The position numbers and the translations under genes are program-made. A stretch of 64,000 nt of DNA from Planctomyces sp. SH-PL62 (GTDB lineage: Bacteria; Planctomycetota; Planctomycetia; Isosphaerales; Isosphaeraceae), in assembly GCF_001610895.1 (NCBI RefSeq), contig NZ_CP011273.1, positions 4,526,001-4,590,000 of the forward strand, written 5' to 3'. The notes under the pieces were generated by a model. It searched no databases. It was not told the origin of the DNA and saw only the letters and a list, made by a program, of their open reading frames with translations. Positions 18,248-27,089 of this stretch are shown in pieces. The stretch's first letter is position 1. Every line of letters begins with the position of its first letter.

Positions 18248-19213
18248 TCAGCCGGCGGCGACCTCGGAGCGGACCGTTTCGGGCCTCGCCGCCTTCTTGC
18301 GAGCGATGGGCTGGTGCTTCCAGCGACGATGGAGCCAGAGATACTGGCTGGGGTCCTGGCGGATCAGTTCTTCCAGGGCGCTGGTGTAGCGCTGGGTGAG
18401 GAGCCGGGCGTCGTCGGCCCCTCCGGTGAACTCGCCGGGCTCGATGATCTGGGCGCAACGCATCTCATAACGGAACCCGGGGCCGACCCGGCGGGCCACG
18501 CCGACGACGACGGGGGCGTTGTGCTCGATCGCCAGCAGCGCGATGGCCTTGTGGGTCGAGGCCTGTCGGCCGAAGAAGTCGACGAACATGCCGCGCTGGC
18601 CCGCGTCCTGATCGGCCAGCATCGAGAGGACCCTGCGCGATTCCAGGACCTCGACGATCTGATCGTAACCGCCGGCCTTGGGGATCATCCGCTGGCCGGT
18701 GCTCTCGCGGAACGAGCGCAGGTAGCGTTCGAGGTACGGGTTGTCGAGCGTCCGGGCGACCGACCAAGTCGGGAAGCCGAACAGGCCGAACAGGTAGCCG
18801 GCGATCTCCCAGTTGCCGTAATGGCCGGTCAGGAGGATCATCGGCTCGCGGCTGATCATCCGGTCCAGCACCGCCGGATGACCGACGAGCGAGATGTACC
18901 GGCGGTAGTTCTCCAGGTTGATCGTCTTGGGGGTGTGGAAGATCTCCATCAGCATCATGCAGAAGTGCCGATAGACCCCCCGGACGACCGCGTCCCTCTC
19001 CTCCTCCGTCATTTGATCGCCGTAGGCCGTGCGGAGATTTTCCAGCCCGACGAGACGATGCCGCCTGTCGACCTTGTACAGCACCCACCCCAGGAACCGC
19101 GCCAGCGCATATGACTGGGAGATGGAGAGGGACTGTACGGCGAAGACGAGCGTCCGCACGGCCAGGTAGACGAGGTAATCCAGCCAGGGGCGTTTGACCT
19201 TGCGGCGGGCCAT
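18248..19213 (-). CDS. Lysophospholipid/Kdo-lipid A-type acyltransferase (LpxL/HtrB family)
   Basis: The 321-residue protein belongs to the LpxL/HtrB (LPLAT) family, which adds secondary acyl chains to lipid A precursors or related lipids at the inner face of the cytoplasmic membrane. An N-terminal hydrophobic anchor (about 12-30) is followed by the catalytic HYGNWE box, with His131 and Glu136 in the H-x4-E pattern. AGQRGMFVDFFGRQAST and the final YLWLHRRWKHQP are further family boxes. AAGGAG precedes the ATG at 19213. The upstream gene on the same strand is a sugar oxidoreductase 93 bases away. Its presence supports an outer membrane with lipid A-like lipids. Confidence 0.92.
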   Translation of the reverse strand: MARRKVKRPWLDYLVYLAVRTLVFAVQSLSISQSYALARFLGWVLYKVDRRHRLVGLENLRTAYGDQMTEEERDAVVRGVYRHFCMMLMEIFHTPKTINLENYRRYISLVGHPAVLDRMISREPMILLTGHYGNWEIAGYLFGLFGFPTWSVARTLDNPYLERYLRSFRESTGQRMIPKAGGYDQIVEVLESRRVLSMLADQDAGQRGMFVDFFGRQASTHKAIALLAIEHNAPVVVGVARRVGPGFRYEMRCAQIIEPGEFTGGADDARLLTQRYTSALEELIRQDPSQYLWLHRRWKHQPIARKKAARPETVRSEVAAG

Positions 19214-19306
19214 GTGCGGTCACTCCTTGACCTGTCGGCGCGAGGGGGGGCGTCTTCGCGGAGTATGTCGCGGAACCCGCCCCCCGTCAAGGCTCGCCGC
19301 GTCGGC

Positions 19307-20383
19307 TCAGAACGACGGCGGGTCGTCCGAGAGAGGGAGCTGGACGGCCCGGCCTTCGCGGGCCGAGTGATAGACGGCCCGGATGATCTCGACGGACTTG
19401 CGGCCCTCGCGACCGTCGACGAACGCGTCTCGCCCCTCGTCGATCGCCTCCAGGAAGTCGGCGATCTGATCGCGGTGGCCGATGTGGGCGATCCCTCGCG
19501 GGTCACTGGCCCCCGAGTTGCCGGAGGACCGGCCGGCGATGGCGGCGAGGAGGATGTTGTCGCTGGGGAGCTTCTCCTGGAAATCCCAGAGCGTCACGTC
19601 GTCCTGCTCGATCCGCGCCGAGCCTCGGTCGCCGTGGATCTCGATCCGCTTCGACAGACCGGGGTAGGCGCTCGTGGCCGCCTGGATCACCCCCAGAGCC
19701 CCGTTCTTGAAGCGGACGCTCGCGACCGCGGTGTCCTCGACCTCGATCCGGACGTGGGCCAGGGTCGCGGTCTGGGCGACGACCGACTCGACGTCTCCCA
19801 TCAACCAGTAGAGGAGGTCGACGTTGTGGATCGCCTGATTCATCAGGGCGCCGCCGCCGTCGAGCCGCCAGGTCCCCCGCCAGCCGCCGGAGTCGTAGTA
19901 TTCCTGGGTCCGCCACCATTTGACGTGGGTGTCGCCCAGGGTCAACCGGCCGAAACGCCCGCCGTCGATCGCCTCCTTGAGGCGACGGTTGGCGGGCGAG
20001 AAGCGGGAGGGGAAGATCGCGCAGAGCCGGACCCCGGCGTCGTCGCAGGCCTTGATGATGGCGTCGCAGCGGGCGAGGTCCACCTCCAGCGGCTTCTCGA
20101 CGATGACGTGCTTGCCCGCGCGGGCCGCCTGGACGGCCGGCTCCATGTGGGCCCCGCTGGGCGTGCAGACGCAGACGACGTCCAGGTCCGGCCGGCGGAG
20201 CATGGCGTCGAGGTCGTCATAAAGGTGGCAGGCGTGCCCGGCGAGGCCGGCGATCTTCTCGGCGTTCGCCCGCGACCGGCTGTACGCGGCGACGACGCGG
20301 GCCCCGTCGATCTCGTTGATCGCGCGGGTGTGGAACTCCGCGATCATGCCGCATCCGATGATCCCGATTCCGTGCTCGGCCAT
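19307..20383 (-). CDS. Cytosolic Gfo/Idh/MocA-family oxidoreductase
   Basis: The 358-residue protein has no signal peptide and starts directly with the Rossmann motif GIIGCGMIAEFH at about 6-17. The family EKP motif (VEKPLEV) is at about 96. The later GGGALMNQAIHNVDLL segment carries the conserved His of the substrate pocket. It is a predicted NAD(P)-dependent oxidoreductase acting on a sugar, sugar phosphate or cyclitol in the cytoplasm. It follows tyrS by 76 bases on the same strand and precedes the acyltransferase by 93 bases, so a loose operon is possible. The substrate is not evident. Confidence 0.92.
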   Translation of the reverse strand: MAEHGIGIIGCGMIAEFHTRAINEIDGARVVAAYSRSRANAEKIAGLAGHACHLYDDLDAMLRRPDLDVVCVCTPSGAHMEPAVQAARAGKHVIVEKPLEVDLARCDAIIKACDDAGVRLCAIFPSRFSPANRRLKEAIDGGRFGRLTLGDTHVKWWRTQEYYDSGGWRGTWRLDGGGALMNQAIHNVDLLYWLMGDVESVVAQTATLAHVRIEVEDTAVASVRFKNGALGVIQAATSAYPGLSKRIEIHGDRGSARIEQDDVTLWDFQEKLPSDNILLAAIAGRSSGNSGASDPRGIAHIGHRDQIADFLEAIDEGRDAFVDGREGRKSVEIIRAVYHSAREGRAVQLPLSDDPPSF

Positions 20384-20459
20384 TCAATCCACCCAGGGCT
20401 GGAGACGATCGAAGCGAAGGGAAGCGATACGACGAACGACGAGGCCGTCGTCGTCCCGT

Positions 20460-21677
20460 TCAGACGAGGCGGATCTCGGCGATCTTCCGCTTGCCGACCC
20501 GGACCACGAGGCCGTCGCTCACATAAACCATCGCCTTCGGATCGGTGATGGTCTCGCGACGCGGGCCGACGTTGAACCCGCCCCCCTCGATCACGCGACG
20601 GGCGTTCGAGGTGCTCGATTCGAAGCCGATCTCCTTGATCAGGGTGGGGGCGGCGATCCGGCCCTCGGCGTCGAGCTTGTCGGCCGAGAGGTGGGCGACA
20701 GGGATCTCCAGAGGGTCCTCGCCCGAGGCCCGTCGGCGGAATGCGGCGGCGGCCTGGTCGGCCGCCTCCGCGTCGTGATACTGGGCGATGACCGTCTTCG
20801 CGAGAACCTCCTTGGCGTCCCTCGGGTTGGCTCCGGGTGCGAGGAGTTCCTTCACCTGCTCAGTCGGGAGGTCCGTCAGGAGGGTGAAGTACTGCGCCAT
20901 CGGTTCGTCGGGGACGCTCATGATCTTGCCGAACATCTCGTCGGCCGAGTCGGCCACGCCGATGTAGTTGCCCAGGCTCTTGCCCATCCGTCGGACGCCG
21001 TCCGTGCCGACCAGGATCGGCATGGTCATGGCCACCTGGGGATCTTGCGACCGGATCGGTTGGAGCTGACGGGCCACCATCAGGCTGAAAAGCTGTTCGG
21101 TCCCGCCCAGCTCGACGTCGGCGTTGATCTCGACCGAGTCCCAGCCTTGCATCAAGGGGTACATACATTCGTGGAGATAGACCGGCTTCTCCTCGGCGAT
21201 CCGCTTGGCGAAGTCTTCCCGCGCCGAGATCTGTCCCAGGGTCATCCGTCGCATCAGGTCGAGGACGTCCAGGAACGACCACTTGCCGAACCAGTCGCCG
21301 TTGTGATGGACCTCGGCGCGGTCGAGGTCGATGATCCGTCCGACCTGCTTGAGGTAGTCGCGGGCGTTGGCGTCGACCTGCTCCTTGGTGAGGGCGTCGC
21401 GGGTCTTGTCGCGTCCCGACGGGTCGCCCACCATCGCCGTGTAGTCGCCGATGATGACGACGGCGGTGTGGCCGAGGTCCTGGAACTGCCGGAGCTTGCG
21501 AAGCGGAACCGTGTGACCCAGGTGGACGTCGATGCCGGTCGGATCGATCCCGTACTTGACGCGCAAGGGACGGTTCTCGCGGACCGATCGTTCCAGTTTC
21601 TTGAGGAAGTCGGCCTCGGGGACGATCTGCTCGACCCCTCGGCGGAGGATATCCAGTTGGCTTGCGACGTCCAGCAT
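20460..21677 (-). CDS. tyrS: Tyrosyl-tRNA synthetase
   Basis: The 405-residue enzyme charges tRNA-Tyr. Class I signatures are visible: the HIGH-type box HLGHTV at 52-57, and RMGKS at 230-234 in the place of KMSKS. KYGIDPTG, IIGDYTAMVGDPSGRDKTR (about 76-93) and GGTEQLFSL match bacterial TyrRS of the TyrZ subgroup. The C-terminus (about 340-405) carries an S4-like RNA-binding domain ending AEIRLV. ATG at 21677 is preferred over one at 21740: AGGAG lies upstream of it, and the added 21 residues would be an unconserved Arg/Pro-rich stretch. It is divergent from the CPBP protease gene. Confidence 0.95.
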   Translation of the reverse strand: MLDVASQLDILRRGVEQIVPEADFLKKLERSVRENRPLRVKYGIDPTGIDVHLGHTVPLRKLRQFQDLGHTAVVIIGDYTAMVGDPSGRDKTRDALTKEQVDANARDYLKQVGRIIDLDRAEVHHNGDWFGKWSFLDVLDLMRRMTLGQISAREDFAKRIAEEKPVYLHECMYPLMQGWDSVEINADVELGGTEQLFSLMVARQLQPIRSQDPQVAMTMPILVGTDGVRRMGKSLGNYIGVADSADEMFGKIMSVPDEPMAQYFTLLTDLPTEQVKELLAPGANPRDAKEVLAKTVIAQYHDAEAADQAAAAFRRRASGEDPLEIPVAHLSADKLDAEGRIAAPTLIKEIGFESSTSNARRVIEGGGFNVGPRRETITDPKAMVYVSDGLVVRVGKRKIAEIRLV

Positions 21678-21860
21678 CGGTTGGTTCGGCTCCTGATGGC
21701 TCGGCGACGGCGAACGACGGCGCGCCGCGACGATGGCCAAACGCCGATTCTAGGGTTCGGGTCCCCAGTTCTCAAGGTGGCCTGCGCGCGATGGGGTTGT
21801 TACGATCGCAGGAAGCGGCCCTCGAACCGACGACGCCCTTCCTCCCACCCTTGAGGTTTC

Positions 21861-23036
21861 ATGACGCCCGTCTCGATCCTGGAGTTCCTGCTGTCGGTCA
21901 CCTCCACGTTCCTGGAGTTGATCCTGGTCGGCATGGTGGTCTCCTGGGGATGGGTTCTCATCCGGCTCGCCCGTGGATTACCGTTGATCCCGACCGAGCC
22001 CTTCCTACAGATCCCCCCCGCCCGCTGGGGACTCGGGACGATCTTGCTCGTCGTCATCCTTCAACTGGGGGCTGGCCGGGTGGCGGCGGAGGGATGCCAT
22101 GCCCTACTCGGGTTCAAGGTCGAGGAGCTTCTGACGACGGAGAATCCGAAGCCGGCCCCGCCCACGCCGGATGGTGAGATGGCGGACGACGAAGACGCCG
22201 AGGAGATCGCCATTCAGCGCTCGGCCAGCATCGCCCGCCGCCTGATGATCTGGAACGCCAGCTACAACGGCCTCTTCCTCCTGGCCTTCCCCTGGTTATT
22301 TCGTCTCGTCTCGGGTGCGGGATTCGCGGCGCTTGGGTTCACGACCAGAAGGTGGACCGAACAGCTGCAGGTGGGGATCGTCGCCGGCCTGCTCGCCGCG
22401 CCGGTGGTCTACTCGATCCAGTTTCTCGCCGTCAAGGTCTTCGAGGTCCGCGCACATCCCATCGAGAAGATGCTGCAAGCCAGCTTCGACCCCGCCCTAG
22501 CGATTCTGGCGATGACGTCCACGATCGTGCTCGCCCCCCTCGCCGAGGAGGTGATGTTCCGAGGCGTCCTGCAGGGCTGGTTGACCCGAGTGTGGAACGA
22601 CCAGATTCCTCGGCTCATGCGAGGCGGTCGGCAGGCGCAGGCCACCCCAATGGCCGAAGGAGCGGTCGTCGGACCGACTGCACCGGAAATCCTGCAGACA
22701 ACGGTCGAAAGCCCGGGCCCGCAAGCTCCGAACGCCGTCTGCTGGCCCGCGGTGATCGTCACGTCGGCGGTGTTCGCGGCCGTGCATGGCCCCCAGTGGC
22801 CCGCACCGATCGCTCTGTTCGTGTTCTCGATGGTGATGGGGGCGGTCTACCAACGGACGGGCAGCCTCCTGAGCGCGATCGTGATACACGGCCTCTTCAA
22901 CGGCTGCAGCACGCTCCTCCTGATCGTGCAGCAACTCGGCCGCTCGCTCGAACTGCCGGATCCGACCGTCCTCGCTCCGGCGCCGGCCCCGGCGGTGGCG
23001 TGGGTCTGGGAAAGTCTGGTGCGATTGTTGAGTTGA
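21861..23036 (+). CDS. CPBP-family intramembrane metalloprotease (CAAX/Abi type)
   Basis: The 391-residue multi-pass membrane protein carries the CPBP (Abi) signature motifs: EEVMFRG with Glu229, Glu230 and Arg234; FAAVH with Phe305 and His309; and HGLFN with His343 and Asn347. These form the active site of Rce1-like glutamyl proteases. Membrane segments are visible at about 13-35, 58-78, 135-155, 168-192, 211-228, 297-311 and 314-350. Between the first two motifs lies an unusual hydrophilic insert of about 45 residues (near 250-292). An acidic stretch near 98-120 separates the second and third helices. Bacterial relatives act in bacteriocin self-immunity, protein processing or unknown roles; the target here is unknown. 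Confidence 0.9.
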   Translation: MTPVSILEFLLSVTSTFLELILVGMVVSWGWVLIRLARGLPLIPTEPFLQIPPARWGLGTILLVVILQLGAGRVAAEGCHALLGFKVEELLTTENPKPAPPTPDGEMADDEDAEEIAIQRSASIARRLMIWNASYNGLFLLAFPWLFRLVSGAGFAALGFTTRRWTEQLQVGIVAGLLAAPVVYSIQFLAVKVFEVRAHPIEKMLQASFDPALAILAMTSTIVLAPLAEEVMFRGVLQGWLTRVWNDQIPRLMRGGRQAQATPMAEGAVVGPTAPEILQTTVESPGPQAPNAVCWPAVIVTSAVFAAVHGPQWPAPIALFVFSMVMGAVYQRTGSLLSAIVIHGLFNGCSTLLLIVQQLGRSLELPDPTVLAPAPAPAVAWVWESLVRLLS

Positions 23037-23944
23037 GCGGCCGGAAAACGTCCCTTTGAATGGTCTTGACGCACAGGCACGCGAAAGCGTAACGCGACGG
23101 GCTATTTTCCTGGACGAGCGCGGGGGAGGCTGCTAAATTTTCTGTTAGATGACGTCGTCGGTCGGATCGACACGCTCTGACCAGTCGACGCCGTCTCTCC
23201 GCGCGATGGGCCGAGAAAGCGCGGGCTTAAGAAATAGTCAGGTCCGTCCGATTGTGATAGGGTGCGCGATCGGTGAGACCCTCGGGGCCTCGCCCCCGTC
23301 CGACGATCGACTTGATCCGGCGATGAAACGAGCGGATCGCGTGCGTCGGCATTCTTGCCAGGCATGGCAACGCCGCGAGGGATCCGGGTCCCTTGCGATT
23401 CAAGGGAATGATGGAGCGTCGGTCCGAGGTTTTCGGACGGCGCGTCGACTTTGGGAGAGTGGTTCGATGAGCGACGACGATTGTAAAAAGCCGAGTTCCG
23501 TACCGACGGGTTTCGAATGGGCCGGAGCCGTCGCCCGGGTCCGCCGGGGTGGGAAGTCGGTGCGGGCGGGACGTCGGGCCGCCCTGCTGGGAGCCCTGAC
23601 CGCGGCCTATGCGAATTCCTCGCGGGGCGGCCGAACCTCGTCGGATCGCATCGCGAACGGCCGCTGAAATCGGGACCAAAGGCCCGGCGTCGAGCCTCTC
23701 TCCGCCTCCGCCGGACTTCCTCGATTAAGACGCGACGACGGCTTGCATCCTTTCCCGCCGAACACTCTCCCCGACACACGTCCGGGCGAGATGGTTCGGC
23801 TTTCTTTTTGGTCCGAGGCGACGGCCCCTGCCGCCTGGCCGTCTCTCGCCGACTCCATTCACAGGATCCACAGCCATTTCAGGGATCATCGCGGGCGAGT
23901 CCGTCGAGGCCGAGTATCTGTTCCGGGACTGCGTGCTGACCGTG
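23037..23944. other. Long intergenic region with one doubtful small frame
   Basis: About 900 bases separate the protease from glgX. Frames on both strands are Arg/Ser/Pro-rich, lack ribosome binding sites and resemble no family. AT-richer pockets such as CTAAATTTTCTGTTAG near 23132 may hold promoter elements for glgX or an unseen transcript. The only frame with some coding character is the small one at 23467. Confidence 0.45.
23467..23667 (+). CDS. Possible small hypothetical protein
   Basis: A 66-codon frame opens with ATG at 23467, after a weak GGGAGAG some 8-12 bases upstream. Third positions are mostly G or C from about codon 19 onward, as in neighbouring genes. The peptide is basic, with an Ala/Leu-rich short stretch (AALLGALTAAY) near residues 43-53. 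I recognise no family, and the frame could be chance in GC-rich DNA. It lies in the long gap upstream of glgX. Confidence 0.22.
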   Translation: MSDDDCKKPSSVPTGFEWAGAVARVRRGGKSVRAGRRAALLGALTAAYANSSRGGRTSSDRIANGR

Positions 23945-25984
23945 ATGCGAGGCCGTCCCCTCCCTTTGGGAGCGATCACCCAGCCGAGCGGGGTCAACTT
24001 CGCGGTCGTCTGCCGACACGCGACGTCGGTCTGGCTTGTATTGGGCGATCCTCAGACGGTCGGCTTCGAGACCGAGATCCAGCTCGATCCGAGGCTGAAT
24101 CGCACAGGCGACCACTGGCACGTCCGCATCGACGGGCTGCCCGACGAGTTCTGTTACGGCTATCGGGTCGACGGGCCTGACCACGCCGGTTTCCGATTCG
24201 ACCCGACGGCCCTCCTCTTGGATCCCTACGCCCGTGCGGTGTCCTGCTCCGGCCAATGGGGCGAGCGGTCGCCGAATCCGCGTCGGAGCCTCGTGAACGA
24301 GGCGATGACCGAGCGCGAACCGTTGGTCGGACCCAACACGCCGCTTGAAGACACGATCATTTACGAACTTCACGTCCGAGGCTACACGATCGACCCGAGT
24401 TCCGGAGTCGCCAACCCCGGCACCTTCGCCGGACTGACCGAGAAGCTCGAGTACCTGCACGATCTGGGGATCACCGCCGTCGAGCTCCTCCCCGTCGACG
24501 AATTCGACGAGACGGATTGCGCTTACGTCAATCCGCTGTCCGGAGAGAGGCTGCTCAACTTCTGGGGCTACAACACGATCGCTTTCTCAGCCCCCAAGGC
24601 GACCTACGCCGTGAAGTCGGGCCGGCTGGAGCCCTGGGAGGAATTCGGCGCGATGGTCGATTCCTTCCACGAGCGCGGGATCGAGGTGTACCTGGATATC
24701 GTGTTCAACCACACCGCCGAGTCGGGGGACGACGGCCCGACGTACAGCTTTCGGGGATTCGACAACCCCCTCTACTACATCCTCGACGAGCAGGGCCGAT
24801 ACCTCAACTTTACGGGGTGCGGGAACAGCTTCAACACCGACCATCCGGTCGTCCGGAACTTCTTGCTCGCTTGCCTGCGGAACTGGGTGGCCGAGGCGGG
24901 CGTGGACGGTTTCCGCTTCGATCTGGCCTCGGTCCTGGGGAGGGACTCTCGCGGGGAGGTCATGGTCAACCCCCCCACGATCAACCGGATCTCGGAGGAT
25001 TCGCTCCTCTACGGCACCAAGCTCATCGCCGAACCCTGGGACGCGGGGGGTCTGTACCAGGTGGGGACCTTCCCAGGCGGAGGACGCTGGTCCGACTGGA
25101 ACGGGCGGTATCGGGACGACGTCCGGCGCTTCTGGCGCGGAGAGCCGGGCCTGACCTCGGATCTGGCCACGCGACTTTGCGGCAGCGACGACCTGTACTC
25201 GGGCCGGGGCCCACTGCACTCGGTCAATTTCATCTCCTGCCACGACGGTTTCACGCTCCACGATCTGGTCTCGTACGACCACAAGCACAACGAGGCGAAC
25301 GGTGAAGGGAATCGGGACGGGAGCGACGCCAATTTCAGCTGGAACTGCGGGGCCGAAGGCCCGACGAGCGACCCCGCGATCCTGGCCCTTCGGATGCGGC
25401 AGGCCCGCAACCTCATGGCCACGCTTCTGATCTCCCAGGGGATCCCCATGATCCTGGGCGGGGACGAGTTCCTCAGGACTCAGGGGGGGAACAACAACGC
25501 CTGGTGCCAGGACAATCCCGTAAGCTGGATGGACTGGACGCTGGCCGAAACCCAGAGCGACTTCCTACGGTTCGTGCGCAAGATGATCGCCCTGCGCAAG
25601 GCGCACCCGGTCTTCCGACGACGGACATTCTTCGACGGGGCGGCCTCGGCTCGGCCGCCCGAGATCCTCTGGCACGGCGTCCAGCCCGTGCAGCCGGACT
25701 TCTCGCCGACCGCCCAGGCTTTGGCCTTCGCTCTCGACGGCCGGCGGTGCGATCGGCCCGGCGTCATCGACCGCGATTTCTACGTCGCCATGAACGCGAG
25801 CGGAGAGGATCTGGATTTTCGGATCCCCGCCTCCCCTTCAGGACGCGCCTGGCGTCGCGTGGTGGACACGGCCCTGCCCTCGCCGGACGACTTCGTGGAT
25901 GTGGACGCCGGCACGGAAGTCGAGGTCATGTCCGCTTATCGCGTCATCGCCCGTTCCCTGATCATCCTGACATCGCAGGATTGA
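23945..25984 (+). CDS. glgX: Glycogen debranching enzyme / isoamylase
   Basis: The 679-residue protein is a GH13 (subfamily 11) debranching enzyme that hydrolyses alpha-1,6 branches of limit-dextrin glycogen in the cytoplasm. An N-terminal CBM48-like beta domain (about 1-110, GVNFAVVCRHATSVWLVL) precedes the TIM barrel. The catalytic residues are visible: Asp326 in GFRFDLASV, Glu363 in IAEPWDAGG and Asp434 in SCHDGFTLHD. An all-beta C-terminal domain ends near 679. The start is uncertain: ATG at 23945 is preferred over GTG at 23933, but neither has a strong ribosome binding site. The gene stands alone and ends at a strong terminator. Confidence 0.94.
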   Translation: MRGRPLPLGAITQPSGVNFAVVCRHATSVWLVLGDPQTVGFETEIQLDPRLNRTGDHWHVRIDGLPDEFCYGYRVDGPDHAGFRFDPTALLLDPYARAVSCSGQWGERSPNPRRSLVNEAMTEREPLVGPNTPLEDTIIYELHVRGYTIDPSSGVANPGTFAGLTEKLEYLHDLGITAVELLPVDEFDETDCAYVNPLSGERLLNFWGYNTIAFSAPKATYAVKSGRLEPWEEFGAMVDSFHERGIEVYLDIVFNHTAESGDDGPTYSFRGFDNPLYYILDEQGRYLNFTGCGNSFNTDHPVVRNFLLACLRNWVAEAGVDGFRFDLASVLGRDSRGEVMVNPPTINRISEDSLLYGTKLIAEPWDAGGLYQVGTFPGGGRWSDWNGRYRDDVRRFWRGEPGLTSDLATRLCGSDDLYSGRGPLHSVNFISCHDGFTLHDLVSYDHKHNEANGEGNRDGSDANFSWNCGAEGPTSDPAILALRMRQARNLMATLLISQGIPMILGGDEFLRTQGGNNNAWCQDNPVSWMDWTLAETQSDFLRFVRKMIALRKAHPVFRRRTFFDGAASARPPEILWHGVQPVQPDFSPTAQALAFALDGRRCDRPGVIDRDFYVAMNASGEDLDFRIPASPSGRAWRRVVDTALPSPDDFVDVDAGTEVEVMSAYRVIARSLIILTSQD

Positions 25985-26013
25985 CACGGACGGGGCATGG
26001 ATACGCCGTATTC

Positions 26014-26047
26014 AAAAAAAAACCGCCCCCGGTGGGGCGGTTTTTTT
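26014..26047. terminator. Bidirectional intrinsic terminator between glgX and tRNA-Asn
   Basis: The stem ACCGCCCC/GGGGCGGT with a short loop is flanked by A9 on the left and T8 on the right. Each strand therefore has a perfect hairpin followed by a T-tract. It should stop both glgX (plus) and the tRNA-Asn transcript (minus). Confidence 0.92.
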
Positions 26048-26078
26048 GGAGCTGGAAGGAAGCGATCGCTCACCTCAG

Positions 26079-26151
26079 CTCCCCGACAAGGACTCGAACC
26101 TTGAACCTAGCGGTTAACAGCCGCTCGCTCTACCGATTGAGCTATCGGGGA
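26079..26151 (-). tRNA. tRNA-Asn (GUU), copy 2
   Basis: The 73-base cloverleaf on the minus strand has a seven-pair acceptor stem (TCCCCGA with TCGGGGA), D-arm AGCTCAATCGGTAGAGC and anticodon loop CTGTTAACC with anticodon GTT. The T-arm contains GGTTCGAGTCC, and the discriminator base is G, as expected for asparagine. The 3' CCA is not encoded. The sequence is identical to the copy at 26256-26328. Confidence 0.97.
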
Positions 26152-26189
26152 ATCCGTCTTGATGGATGCCGAATGTCCTCGACCGAAAG

Positions 26190-26219
26190 AAAACGCCCCC
26201 TTTCGAGGGCGTCGTTTTC
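26190..26219 (-). terminator. Terminator between the two tRNA-Asn genes
   Basis: Read on the minus strand, the stem GACGCCCTCGAAAGGGGGCGT is followed by TTTTCTTTC. It lies downstream of tRNA-Asn copy 1 and upstream of copy 2, which suggests the two tRNAs are separate transcripts. Confidence 0.75.
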
Positions 26220-26255
26220 GCGATTGAGATTGAGGCGAGACATCCCGCGCCTCAG

Positions 26256-26328
26256 CTCCCCGACAAGGACTCGAACCTTGAACCTAGCGGTTAACAGCCG
26301 CTCGCTCTACCGATTGAGCTATCGGGGA
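26256..26328 (-). tRNA. tRNA-Asn (GUU), copy 1
   Basis: This 73-base tRNA is identical to copy 2 over its whole length, with the same anticodon GTT and G discriminator and no encoded CCA. The identity extends a few bases into both flanks (CCTCA on one side and AT on the other), which marks a recent tandem duplication or gene conversion. Confidence 0.97.
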
Positions 26329-26474
26329 ATACGCCCCAGAGGATACTGGTTGAAGCCGATAGGCTCAAGGGCAATCTTGGGAATTCCTAGAAACCTTTAT
26401 GCTCGCATAAACATGCATCGCCATCGAGCCCCGCCCGGGCGGGGGGATCTCAGGCCCGGCTCGATCGAACGAGG

Positions 26475-26636
26475 TCAGGAGGCCTGGGTCGACTTGTTAT
26501 GCTGCTCGATCGCCTTCTCAAGGATGCCGACGATCAAGGCGTTGAGCGAGGACTTGTCTTCCTTGGCCCAGCTGGCCAGCTGTTCGTGGAGCACGGGTGG
26601 CATACGGATCTGGAAGTGAACGACTGTTTCGGGCAT
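26475..26636 (-). CDS. Ribbon-helix-helix (Arc/CopG/HicB-like) protein
   Basis: The 53-residue protein has the ribbon-helix-helix pattern of Arc/MetJ/CopG DNA-binding dimers: a short beta strand VVHFQIRMP at 5-13, helix one PPVLHEQLASWAKED and helix two SLNALIVGILEKAIEQ. A GGAG sits nine bases before the ATG at 26636. An ATG five codons upstream lacks a ribosome binding site. Such proteins serve as antitoxins (HicB, ParD, RelB types) or stand-alone repressors. No toxin-like gene is adjacent on either side, so an orphan regulator is more likely. Confidence 0.75.
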   Translation of the reverse strand: MPETVVHFQIRMPPVLHEQLASWAKEDKSSLNALIVGILEKAIEQHNKSTQAS

Positions 26637-27089
26637 GGGGATCGACTCCATCGGAAGAGAAAGGGACGCGAACGCTCGCGACGTCGCCAGGACGTCGAAG
26701 AGCCGCGACGCCGGCTTCGCCGATACGATCGAGGGCATTGTACCCTCGGCCAGACACGATCTTATAGCATTTTCACTTTGCTGAGGACGAATCGTCTGGC
26801 TTCTATTGTGGGGCTTCCCGCTCTGGATGCAAGGTCTTCTCCGCGGAACGGTTTGCGAATCGATCCGGGCGGGCTCACGACCCGCCGGAAACGCACGACC
26901 CATCCTCCGAATGCATGAGTTTCGGTCGATGAGCCGGTAGGACTCCGCGCCGATACGATGGCTGGCGGCCCTATCCGAGGCCGGCCAGGGCTGGGAAGCC
27001 GCCTTCCCCGGCCGTCGCGCATGCCGTATCGTGGAACTCGCGTGCGCCCCTTCGCCCTCGGCGGAAAAGCCGCGCATGGGGGAGGTTTC
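26637..27089. other. Divergent intergenic region
   Basis: These 453 bases lie between the divergent ribbon-helix-helix and GbsR-type genes. Frames on both strands lack ribosome binding sites and family resemblance. The AT-rich patch CTTATAGCATTTTCACTTTGC near 26760-26780 could be promoter DNA, but I cannot pair -35 and -10 elements with confidence. Confidence 0.45.

Noticed and set aside
25504-26619. A long plus-strand frame that contains two copies of an RTRTLNLAVNSRSLYRLSYRG peptide
   Set aside because: The repeated peptide is the antisense translation of the two tRNA-Asn genes, a known source of spurious proteins. The rest of the frame lies inside glgX in another phase and in the terminators.
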